Shown piece after piece: positions 10,264 through 21,300 of a DNA stretch of 64,000 bases. The notes under the pieces were generated by a model. It searched no databases, was not told where the DNA came from, and saw only the letters and a program-made list of their open reading frames with translations. The DNA is from Cherax quadricarinatus (Eukaryota > Arthropoda > Malacostraca > Decapoda > Parastacidae). The stretch covers positions 1 to 64,000 of the forward strand of contig NW_027196381.1 in the NCBI RefSeq assembly GCF_038502225.1, written 5' to 3'. The position numbers were made by a program, and so were the translations under genes. Numbering within the stretch: position 1 is the first letter of the stretch; each line of letters begins with the position of its first letter.

Positions 10264-13200
10264 TGCCGGAAAAAAAATCCCCCCCCAGTACCAACAATAC
10301 CACCAGTCCGATAACATTCTTCTTTGCAAATATACAGGGTCTAAAGCCAGCAACAAACAACAAAATACCTTTCATCCGTGGACTGCTTGCAGAGGCAAAG
10401 GCAATGTTCGCGGCTTTCACTGAGACCCACATAAAGGATCACTTGGACAACGAAATATGGATCCCAGGTTACAACCTATACAGATGTGACAGAGTGAACA
10501 GGCAAAAGGGGGGGGGTTGGCCTGTACATTGCAGAGTCACTTGTTTGCACAGAACTGCTAAATGCCTCAAATGATGTAGTGGAAGTTTTAGCAGTAAAGG
10601 TCGAGAACCAAAACCTAGTCATTGTGGTAGTCTACAAGCCTCCGGATGCAACATCCCAGCAATTCCAGGAACAGCTGTTAAAAATTGACCACTGTCTGGA
10701 AAACCTTCCAGCTCCTGCACCCAACATCTTGCTCCTGGGGGGATTTCAACTTAAGGCACCTAAAATGGAGGAATATAGCAAATAATATTGTTGCAGTAAT
10801 AACACCAGGAGGCAGCTCTGATGAAAACTCACACTCACGCGAGCTTTTAAATCTCTGCACAAAATTCAATTTAAACCAGCAAATAATAGAGCCTACTAGA
10901 CTGGAGAATACACTAGACCTCATCTTCACTAACAATGATGATCTGATAAGAAATATCACCATATCAAAAACAATATACTCAGATCACAACATAATTGAGG
11001 TTCAGTCATGTATGCGCGGAGCCCCAGACCGACATAATGAGACTAGTCACGAGGGAGCATTCACCAAATTCAACTTCAATAACAAAAACATAAAGTGGGA
11101 CCAAGTAAACCAAGTCCTAACCGATATAAGCTGGGAAGATATACTAAGCAACACAGACCCCAACTTATGCCTAGAACAGATTAACTCGGTGGCACTCGAT
11201 GTATGCACAAGGCTTATTCCTCTAAGAAAAAGGAGGAGTAGATGTAAAACAGAAAGAGACAGGCGCTCCCTTTACAGGCGACGGAAAAGAATAACAGAGC
11301 GGCTAAAAGAGGTCAATATATCTGAAATGCGTAGGGAGACACTGGTCAGAGAAATAGCAAGCATCGAACTTAAGCTAAAAGAATCCTTTAGGAGTCAGGA
11401 ATCGCGGGAAGAACTAAAAGCCATAAATGAAATCGAAAGAAACCCAAAGTATTTCTTCTCCTATGCCAAATCAAAATCGAGAACAACGTCCAGTATTGGG
11501 CCCCTACTTAAACAAGATGGGTCCTACACAGATGACAGCAAGGAAATGAGTGAGCTACTCAAGTCCCAATATGACTCAGCTTTTAGCAAGCCGCTAACCA
11601 GACTGAGAGTCGAAGATCAAAATGAATTTTTTATGAGAGAGCCACAAAATTTGATTAACACAAGCCTATCCGATGTTATCCTGACGCCAAATGACTTCGA
11701 ACAGGCGATAAATGACATGCCCATGCACTCTGCCCCAGGGCCAGACTCATGGAACTCTGTGTTCATCAAGAACTGCAAGAAGCCCCTATCACGAGCCTTT
11801 TCCATCCTATGGAGAGGGAGCATGGACACGGGGGTCGTCCCACAGTTACTAAAAACAACAGACATAGCCCCACTCCACAAAGGGGGCAGTAAAGCAACAG
11901 CAAAGAACTACAGACCAATAGCACTAACATCCCATATCATAAAAATCTTTGAAAGGGTCCTAAGAAGCAAGATCACCACGCATCTAGAAACCCATCAGTT
12001 ACACAACCCAGGGCAACATGGGTTTAGAACAGGTCGCTCCTGTCTGTCTCAACTATTGGACCACTACGACAAGGTCCTAAATGCACTAGAAGACAAAAAG
12101 AATGCAGATGTAATATATACAGACTTTGCAAAAGCCTTCGACAAGTGTGACCATGGCGTAATAGCGCACAAAATGCGTGCTAAAGGAATAACAGGAAAAG
12201 TCGGTCGATGGATCTATTATTTCCTCACTAACAGAACACAGAGAGTAGTCGTCAACAGAGTAAAGTCCGAGGCAGCTACGGTGAAAAGCTCTGTTCCACA
12301 AGGCACAGTACTCGCTCCCATCTTGTTCCTCATCCTTATATCCGACATAGACAAGGATGTCAGCCACAGCACCGTGTCTTCCTTTGCAGATGACACCCGA
12401 ATCTGCATGACAGTGTCTTCCATTGCAGACACTGCAAAGCTCCAGGCAGACATCAACCAAATCTTTCAGTGGGCTGCAGAAAACAATATGAAGTTCAACG
12501 ATGAGAAATTTCAATTACTCAGATATGGTAAACATGAGGAAATTAAATCTTCATCAGAGTACAAAACAAATTCTGGCCACAAAATAGAGCGAAATACCAA
12601 CGTCAAAGACCTGGGAGTGATCATGTCGGAGGATCTCACCTTCAAGGACCATAACATTGTATCAATCGCATCTGCTAGAAAAATGACAGGATGGATAATG
12701 AGAACCTTCAAAACTAGGGAGGCCAAGCCCATGATGACACTCTTCAGGTCACTTGTTCTATCTAGGCTGGAATATTGCTGCACACTAACAGCACCTTTCA
12801 AGGCAGGTGAAATTGCCGACCTAGAAAATGTACAGAGAACTTTCACGGCGCGCATAACGGAGATAAAACACCTCAATTATTGGGAGCGCTTGAGGTTCCT
12901 AAACCTGTATTCCCTGGAACGCAGGAGGGAGAGATACATGATTATATACACCTGGAAAATCCTAGAGGGACTAGTACCGAACTTGCACACGAAAATCACT
13001 CATTACGAAAGCAAAAGACTTGGCAGACGATGCACCATCCCCCCAATGAAAAGCAGGGGTGTCACTAGCACGTTAAGAGACCATACAATAAGTGTCAGGG
13101 GCCCGAGACTGTTCAACTGCCTCCCAGCACACATAAGGGGGATTACCAACAGACCCCTGGCAGTCTTCAAGCTGGCACTGGACAAGCACCTAAAGTCAGT

Positions 13201-13321
13201 TCCGGATCAGCCGGGCTGTGGCTCGTATGTTGGTTTGCGTGCAGCCAGCAGCAACAGCCTGGTTGATCAGGCTCTGATCCACCAGGAGGCCTGGTCTCAG
13301 ACCGGGCCGCGGGGGCGTTGA
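10212..13321 (+). pseudogene. CR1 ORF2 endonuclease-reverse transcriptase, two frameshifts
   Basis: This polyprotein would nick target DNA and prime reverse transcription there. From ATG 10212: endonuclease motifs FFANIQGLK and FTETHI, then a break at a run of nine G (10508-10516). The second piece (about 10517-10785) covers EVLAVKVENQ, VVVYKPPD and LLLG. A second break follows at a G6 run near 10736, where copy 2 has five G. The third piece, 10685-13321, has SDHNIIEV, which ends the endonuclease. RT motifs follow: APGPDSW, YRPIALTS, YTDFAKAFDKCDH, SVPQGTVLAP and FADDTRI (Asp pair at 12389-12394). The C-terminal thumb-like region ends at the stop within a hairpin. Each shift is explained by one extra G. 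Confidence 0.85.
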
Positions 13322-13351
13322 CCCCCGGAACTCTCTCCAGGTAAACTCCAG
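13258..13351 (+). other. CR1 3'-terminal RNA hairpins and end repeat
   Basis: Three consecutive inverted repeats. H1 13258-13286 has arms CCTGGTTGATCAG and CTGATCCACCAGG, with one mismatch and loop GCT. H2 13288-13308 has arms GGCCTGGTC and GACCGGGCC, nine pairs including one T-G, and loop TCA. H3 13307-13328 is a GGGGG/CCCCC stem whose loop contains the ORF2 stop TGA. They are followed by the 11-base end repeat. H1 and H2 also encode the last residues of ORF2. In copy 2 the H2 loop changes to ACA while its stem is unchanged. Such a structure could be what the element's own RT recognises. Confidence 0.65.
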
Positions 13352-14586
13352 GATGTAGATGTGGGAAACTCTAAACCAATTAAACTCTCCCCCTACAGAG
13401 CTAATCCTGAAAAGCAAAGGCTACTTCAGCAGGAAGTAGAATTTTTGTTAAAGCATGGTTTAGTGGAGGAGTCATCTAGTCCATGGGCTTCACCGTGCAT
13501 CCTTGTGAAGAAGGCTGTGAACGAGGTCACAATTACAGATGCTTACCCTCTTCCTCGTCTGGATGACGTAATTGACTTTGTGGGTAAGGCTACTTTTGAG
13601 TCCAAGTTAGATCTCCTTAAAGGCTACTATCAGGTACCTTTGACGGATAAGGCGAAGGAAATCTCTGCCTTCGTAATTCCAGGAGGTCATTATCAATACA
13701 CAGTTACCCCCTTCGGAATGAAAAATTCCGCCTCTTCATTCCAGAAACTTATCCATCAGGCTATTAAAGGACTTGAAGGCACGGCAGCGTACCTAGATGA
13801 TATTGTTGTGGTGTCTGATACTTGGGATCAACACCTACTTAAACTTAAGGCTCTTTTTGAGACCTTTAAGAGTTCCCATTTAACAGTTAATTTATCTAAA
13901 TCTTCCTTTGGCCAGGCCACTATCACTTTTCGAGGCCATGAAGTAGGTAGTGGTAAAGTTGCACCTAAACTTGCTAAAGTTCTTGCTATTAAAGATTATC
14001 CAGTTCCTCATGATAGGAAATCTCTTCAACGTTTGCTAGGCATAATAGGATTTTACAGAAGATTCTGTAAGAATTTCTCAGATATTGTAGCCCCTCTTAC
14101 CTCTCTTTCCAGTCACAAAGTTCCCTTTAATTGGACGTCAGACTGTAACACTGCTTTTAATAAAGCAAAAAGAATATTGTGTACTGCACCCATTCTCTTG
14201 TCTCCAGACTTCTCCAAACCTTTTTCATTATAGGTTGATGCTTGAGTCTGGGGTTGGGGCAGTACTATTACAAATCGAGAATGAGGAGTTGCAGCCTGTA
14301 GCATACTTTTCAGCCAAGTTCCAGCCACATCAGAGGGCTTACTCTACCATTGAAAAAGAAGCCCTCGCGCTGGTACTGGCTTTGGAGCATTTCGATGTTT
14401 GTGGGCCAGACATCGCAGGTGGTCACAGTCTACAGTGATCACAATCCTCTAGTATATCTCCAAGCCATGAAGAACCACAACACAAGGCTCATGCGCTGGA
14501 CGCTAAGGCTGCAGCCCTATAATATTTCCATTAAATATATTGCCGGCAAAGAAAATATGTTGGCAGACTCTTTATCTGGAGTCTAA
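13352..14586 (+). pseudogene. RT and RNase H of Gmr1-like element II
   Basis: Continuation of the RT cut at 8025. RT motifs include KHGLVEESSSPWASP, KLDLLKGYYQVPL, TPFGMKNSASSFQ, the active-site YLDD (13790-13801), GIIGFYRRFCKNF and NWTSDC. The frame stops with TAG at 14231-14233 exactly where RNase H should begin (PFSL, then VDA). A frame change follows, then GVGAVLLQIENEE and AYSTIEKEALALV. Another change near 14395 precedes VVTVYSDHNPLVYL and AGKENMLADSLS, the end of RNase H, at 14586. The same stop and both frame changes occur in element III. In this pol order RNase H is the last domain and the LTR follows. Confidence 0.85.
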
Positions 14587-14900
14587 TATTTTTATTTATT
14601 TAGGTTAGGATGTTATTTGTGGTAACCCCTTTTCACGCTCTTTTTTTTTATCCCCTGGTGTGGGTTTTTTTTTAGTGAGGGGATGCGGGCTACCGTCCGC
14701 CTGTATCTGAGACCTATGCTAGCCTGTCTGACTGCTGTCTCACTCTAAGTTTAGGGTTTGGCTTTTGGTCACGAGAAAAGCTGAGCTCTATCTAAGAGAT
14801 GGATGATGGAGAGGAAAGGCGGTCCCATTATTTTGTGCCATGGCGCACGGTTACCACTGGGAGGTGGCAGCCTAATCCTGAGCCTTCTCGGGGTGGGGGG
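14587..14900 (+). other. 3' noncoding region and polypurine tract of element II
   Basis: 314 bases between the RNase H stop and the LTR, without a credible frame. It contains T runs near 14640 and 14670, and ends with GGGGTGGGGGG (14890-14900) directly against the LTR start, the expected position of the polypurine tract that primes plus-strand DNA synthesis. The same arrangement is present in inverted form next to the LTR at 24375-24800. Confidence 0.7.
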
Positions 14901-15326
14901 TGTGGCATGCAAAGAGTACGTAACCTCTATTCGGCGCATGTACACACCCTCATTTACAGGCTATCTCCCCCAACCAGCGAACCAGGTTGCTAAGAGTTGA
15001 TGATGGGGCCCCGTCGTTCAACTAGTGACCAGGTTCTAGCCAATAAGAAGATGGTTTTGGCAATCGCAGAGGTTATGTGGGTACCACTCTCCTGTCTGCC
15101 CTTGTCATTCCCATTCTAGAGCTGGTTGAAGCACGGTCTGCTATCTTGTGGCTTCTATTTCTGCCTTGCTTACCGTGGAGTGCACTATACTTATCACTGT
15201 ACATAGTGTACATATTGCTGTTCTAAATTGGTGAAGGATAATATAAGTCTAAACTTTTTCTGCTGTGTTTATTTTGCTCCCATTACACCCGAGATAACAG
15301 GCCATTTGAATTCCTGGGTTGTAATA
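14901..15326 (+). repeat. 3' LTR of Gmr1-like element II (426 bases)
   Basis: Begins TGTGGCATGC after the purine tract and ends GGGTTGTAATA, where the 18-bp satellite starts. The same ends are found in the inverted copies at 24375-24800 and 28593-29013, so the boundaries are supported by three copies. The 3' end is not the usual CA. No open frame of note. Confidence 0.9.
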
Positions 15327-18300
15327 GTAGTACCACACAGGATGGTAGTACCACCAAGGATGGTAGTACCTTCCACGAAGGATGTACCACCCAGGATGGT
15401 AGTACCTCCCCGGATGGTAGTACCACCCTGGATGGTAGTGCCTCCCAGGATGATAGCACTTCCCAGGATGGTAGTACCTCCCAGGATGGTAGTACCTTCC
15501 AGGATGGTAGTACCACCCAGGATGGTAGTACCTAACAGGATGATAGCACTTCCCAGGATTATAGTACCACCCAGGATAGTAGTATCTCCACCGATGGAAG
15601 TATCTCCCTCGATGGTAGTACCACCCAGGATGGAAGTACCACCCAGGATGGTAGTACCACCCAGGATAGTAATACCACCCAGGATGGTAGTACCTCAGAG
15701 GATGGTAGTACCAACTAGGATGGTAGCACCTCCCAGGATAGTATTACCACCCAGGATGGTAGTACCTCCAAGGATTAAGGTACCTCTCAGGATTATAGTA
15801 CCACCCAGGATGGTAGTACCACCCAGGATGGTAGTACCTCCCACGTTTGTAGTATCTCCCACGATGGTAGTACCACCTTATATGGAAGTACAACCCAGGA
15901 TGGTAGTACCTCTCACGATGGAAGTACCACCCAGGATCGTAGTACCTCCCAGGATCTTAATACCACCCAGGATGGTAGTACCACCCAGGATGGTAGTACC
16001 ACCCACGATGGTAGTACCACCGAGGATGGTAGTACCACCCAGGATGGTAGTACCACCCACGATGGTAGTACCACCGAGGATGGTAGTATCACCTATGATG
16101 GTAGTACCACCCAGGATGGTAGTACCTCCCAGGATGGTAGTACCTCTCACGATGGTAGTACCACCCAGGATGGTTGTACCTCCCTCGATGGTAGTACCAC
16201 CCAGGATGGTAGTACCACCCAGGATGGTAGTACCACCCACGATGGTAGTACCACCGAGGATGGTAGTATCACCTATGGTAGTACCACCCAGGCTGGTAGT
16301 ACCTCCCACGACGGTAGTACCACCCAGGATGGTAGTACCACCCACGATGGTAGTACCACCGAGGATGGTAGTATCACCTATGATGGTAGTACCGCCCAGG
16401 ATGGTAGTACCTCCCAGGATGGTAGTACCTCTCACGATGGTAGTACCACCCAGGATGGTTGTACCTCCCTCGATGGTAGTACCACCCAGGATGGTAGTAC
16501 CACCCACGATGGTAGTACCACCGAGGATGGTAGTATCACCTATGATGGTAGTACCACCCAGGATGGTAGTACCTCCCAGGATGGTAGTACCTCTCACGAT
16601 GGTAGTACCACCCAGGATGGTTGTTCCTCCCTCGATGGTAGTACCTCCCAGGATGGCAGTACCACCCAGGATGCCAGTACCACCCAGGATGGTAGTTCCA
16701 ACCAGGATGGTAGTACCTTCCACGATGGTAGTACCACCCTGGATAATAGTACCTCTCAGGATAATAGCACCACCAAGGATGGTAGTACCACCCAGGATGG
16801 TTGTACCACCCATGATGGTAGTACCACCCAGCATGGTAGTACCACCCAGGATGGTAGTACCTCCCAGGATGATAGTACTTCCCATTATGGTAGTAGCACC
16901 CAGGATGGTAGTACCACCCAGGATGGTAGTACCTCCCATGATGGTAGTACCACCCAGGATGGTATTACCGCCCAATATGGTTGTACCACCCAGGGTGGTA
17001 GTACCACACATGATGGTAGTAACTCCCTGGAAGGTAGTACCACCCAGGATGGTAGTACCACCCAGGAGGGTAGTACCACCCATGATGGTAGTACCTCCCA
17101 GGATGATAGTACTTTCCATTATGGTAGTACCACTCTGGATGGTAATACCACCCTGGACCGCAGTACCACCCAGGATGGTAGTACCACCCAGGATTGTAGT
17201 ACCTCCTTGGATGGTAGTACCAACCATTATGGTAGTACCTCCCAGGATGGTAGTACCACCCAGGATGGTAGTAACACCCAGGATGGTGGTACCTCCCAGG
17301 ATGGTAGTACCACCCAGGATAGTGGTACCACTCATGATGGTAGTACCACACACGATAGTAGTACCACCGAGGATAGTAGTATCACCCTGGATGGTAGTAC
17401 CACCTAGGATGGTAGTACCACCTAGGATGGTAGTACCTCCATGGATGGTAGTACCACCCAAGATGGTAGTACCACACAGGATGGTAAAACCTCCCACGAT
17501 GGTACTACCACCCAGGATGGTAGTATCTCCCCGGATGGTAGTACCACCCAGGATGGTAGTACCTCCCTGGATGGTATTACCACCCAGGGTGGTAGTACCT
17601 CCCAGGATGAAAGCACTTTCCAGGGTGGTAGTACCACCAAGGATGGTAGTACCTCCCACGATGGTAGAATCTCCCACGATGGTAGTTCCACATAGAATGG
17701 TAGTACCACCCAGGGTGGTAGTACCTCCCAGGATAGTAGTACCGCACAGGATGGTAGTACCTCCAAGGATGGTAGTACCTCCCAGGATGGTAGTACCAAA
17801 CAGGATGGTAGCACCACCCAGGATGGTAGTACCTCAGAGGATGTTAGTACCAACCAGGATGGTAGTACCACCCAGGATAGTATTACCACCCAGGATAGTA
17901 TTACCACTCAGGATGGTAGTACTTCCGAGGATGTTATTGCCACCCAGAATGGTAGTACAACCCAGGATGATACTACCACCCAGGATGGTAGTACCATCCA
18001 GGATAGTAACACCACCCAGGATGGTAGTATCACCCAGGATGGTAGTATCTCCCAGGATGGTAGTACCACCCAGGATGGCAGTATCTCCAAGGATAGTAGT
18101 ACCACCCAGGACGGTAGTACCTCCCAGGATGGTAGTACCACCGAGGACGGTAGTACCACCCAGGATGGTAGTACCACCCAGGATGGTGGTACCACCAATG
18201 ATCGTAGTACCCTCCCAGGATGGTAGTACCTCCCAGGATGGTAGTATCTCCCAGGATGGTAGTACCTCCCATAATGGTAGTACCTCCCAGGATGGTAATA

Positions 18301-21300
18301 CCTCCCACGATGGTAGTACCACCCAGGATGGAAGTACTTCCCCGGATGGTAGTACCACCCAGGATGGTAGTACCTATCAGGATGATAGCACTTCCCAGGA
18401 TGGTAGTACCTCCGAGGATGGTAGTACCTCCCAGGATGGAAGTACCTCCCTGGATGGTAATACCTCCCGAGATGGTAGTACCACCCAGTATGGTAGTACC
18501 TCCTCGGATGGTATTACCACCCAGGATGGTAGTACCACCCAGGATGGTAGTACCTCCCACGATGGTAGTATCTCCCACGATGGCAGTACCACCCAAGATG
18601 GTAGTACCACCCTGGATGGTAGTACCTCCCTGGATAGTAGTACCACCCAGGATGGTAGTACCACCAAGGATGGTGGTACCTACCAGGATAGTAGTACCAC
18701 CAAGGATGGTTGTACCACCCAGGATGTTAGTACCACCCAGGATGGTTGTACCTGAGAGGATTGTAGTACCAACCATGATGGTAGTACCACCCAGGATAGT
18801 ATTACCATCCAGAATTTTAGTACCTCACAGGATGGTAGTACCACCCAGGACGGTGGTACCACCCATGATGGTAGTACCACCCAGGACGGTGGTACCACCC
18901 ATGATGGTAGTACCTCCCAGGATGGTAGTACCGCCCAGGATGGCAGTACCTCCCAAGATAGTAGTACCACCCAGGATTTTAGTACCTCCCAGGATGGTAG
19001 TACCACCCAGGATGGTAGTACATCCCAGGATGGTAGTACGACCCAGGATGGTAGTATCACCAAGGATTGTAGTACCTTCCAGGATGGTAGTACCACCGAG
19101 TATGGTAGTACCACCATGGATGGTAGTACTACCCAGGATGGTAGAACCATCCAGGATGGTAGTCTCTCCCTGAATGGTAATACCACCCAGGATAGTAGTA
19201 CTTTCCAGGATGTTAGTAACACTGAAGACGGTAGTACCACCAAGGATGGTAGTACCACCCAGGATGGTAATACCATAAATGATGGTAGTACCTCCCAGGA
19301 TGGTAGTACCTCCCTGGATGGTAGTACCTCCCACGATGGTAGTACCTCCCAGGTTGGTAGTACCGCCGAAGACGGTAGTACCACCCAGGATGGTAGTAAC
19401 ACCCAGGATGGTACTACCTCCCAGGATGGTAGTACCACCCAAGATTGTGGTACCACTCATGATGGTAGTATCACACGCGATAGTAGTACCTCCGAGGATA
19501 GTAGTATCACCCTGGATGGTAGTACCACCCAGGATGGTAGTACCTCCCTGGATTGTAGTACCACCCAAGATGGTAGTACCACACAGGATGGTAATACCTC
19601 CCACGATGGTGCTACCACCCAGGATGGTAGTACCTTCCCGGATGGTAGTACCACCTAGGATGGTAGTACCTCCTAGGATGATAGCACTTCCCAGGATGGT
19701 AGTACCTCCCTGGATGGTATTACCACCCAGGGTCGTAGCACCTCCCAGGATGAAAGCACTTTCCAGGGTGGTAGTACCACTCAAGATGGTAGTACCTCCC
19801 ACGATGGTAGAATCTCCCACGATGGTAGTTCCACATAGAATGGTAGTACCACCCAGGATGGTAGTACCTCCCAGGATAGTACCACAGAGGATGGTAGTAC
19901 CTCGCAGGATGGTAGTACCACCCTGGATGGTAGTACCACTCAGGATGGCAGTACCACCCAGGATGGTAGTACCTCAGAGGATGTTAGTACCAACCAGGAT
20001 GGTAGTACCACCCAGGATAGTATTACCACCCAGGATAGTATTACCACCCAGGATGGTAGTACTTCCGAGGATGTTATTACCACCCAGAATGGTAGTACAA
20101 CCCAGGATGCTAGTACCTCCCAGGATGGTAGTACCACCCAGGATAGTAACACCACCCAGGATGGTGGTATCACCCAGGATGGTAGTATCTCCCAGGATGG
20201 TAGTACCACCCAGGATGGCAGTACCTCCAAGGATAGTAGTACCACGCAGGATGGTAATACCTCCCAGGATGGTAGTACCACCGAGGACGGTATTACCACC
20301 CAGGATGGTGGTACCACCAATGATGGTACTACCTCCAAGGATGGTAGTACCTCCCAGGATGGTAGTACCTCCCAGGATAGTAGTACCTCCCAGGATGGTA
20401 ATACCTCCCACGATGGTAGTTCCACCCAGGATGGAAGTACTTCCCCGGATGGTAGTACCACCCAGGATGGTAGTACCACTCAGGATGATAGCACTTCCCA
20501 GGATGGTTGTACCACCCAGGATGGTAGTACCTCCCACGATGGTAGCATCTCCAACGATGGTAGTACCACCAATGATGGTAGTACCTCCGAGGATGGTTGT
20601 ACCTCCCAGGATGGAAGTACCTCCCAGGATGGTAATACCTCCCGCGATGGTAGTACCACCCAGTATGGTAGTACCTCCCCGGATGGTATTACCACCCAGG
20701 ATGGTAGTACCTCCCAGGATGATAGCACTTCCCAGGATGGTAGTACCACCCAGGATGGTAGTACCTCCCACGATGGTAGTATCTCCCACGATGGTAGTAC
20801 CACCCAGGATGGTAGTACCTCCCAGGATGGTAGTACCTCCCAGGATGGTAGTACCTCCCAGGATGGTAGTACCATCCAGGATGGTAGTACCACCCAGGAT
20901 GGAAGTACCTCCCACGATGGTAGTACCATCCAGGATGGTCTTACCTCTCCGGTTGTTAGTACCACCCTGGATGGTAGTACCTCCTAGGATGATAGCACTT
21001 CCCAGGATGGTAGTACCCCCCCGGATGGTAGTACCACCAAGGATGGTAGCACCTTCCAGGATGATAGCACTTCCCAAAATGGTAGTACCACCCAGGATGG
21101 TAGTACCTACCACGATGGTAGTATCTCCCACTATGGTAGTACTACCCAGGATGGTAGTACTTTCCATGATGGTAGTACCACCCAGGATGGTAGTACCACC
21201 CAGGATGGTAGTGCTTCCCAGGATGGTAGTACCACCCAGGATAGTAGTACCACCCAGGATGGTAGTACCTCCCAGGATGGTAGTACCTCAGAGGATGGTA

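Larger units (their letters stand above)
8026..13351 (+). mobile_element. CR1-like LINE, copy 1 (near full length)
   Basis: A non-LTR retrotransposon of 5.3 kb inserted in the RT gene of Gmr1-like element II. It has a 1-kb 5' region, ORF1 with PHD-like and CCCH zinc fingers, ORF2 with an apurinic-type endonuclease and RT, and a 30-base 3' UTR ending in CTCCAGGTAAACTCCAG, about 1.6 units of an 11-base repeat. CR1-group LINEs end in short tandem repeats and not poly(A). Copy 2 at 40306-43182 ends at the same base. Only GAT is repeated at the two junctions, so any target duplication is very short. Three frame breaks make this copy inactive. The clade call (CR1, Jockey superfamily) rests on RT appearance and end type. 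Confidence 0.85.
7161..15326 (+). mobile_element. Gmr1-like Ty3/gypsy element II, interrupted by a CR1 LINE
   Basis: A plus-strand LTR element inserted in the 18-bp satellite. It has the first 90 bases of its LTR, a deletion to the integrase core, integrase C-terminus running into the start of RT in one frame, the CR1 insertion (8026-13351), the rest of RT and RNase H, a purine tract and an intact 3' LTR (14901-15326). Integrase upstream of RT is the Ty1/copia-like pol order that defines Gmr1-like Ty3/gypsy elements. The base string GTAGTAC ends the left flank and begins the right flank, a possible target duplication, but the satellite makes this weak. The element is clearly inactive. Confidence 0.8.
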
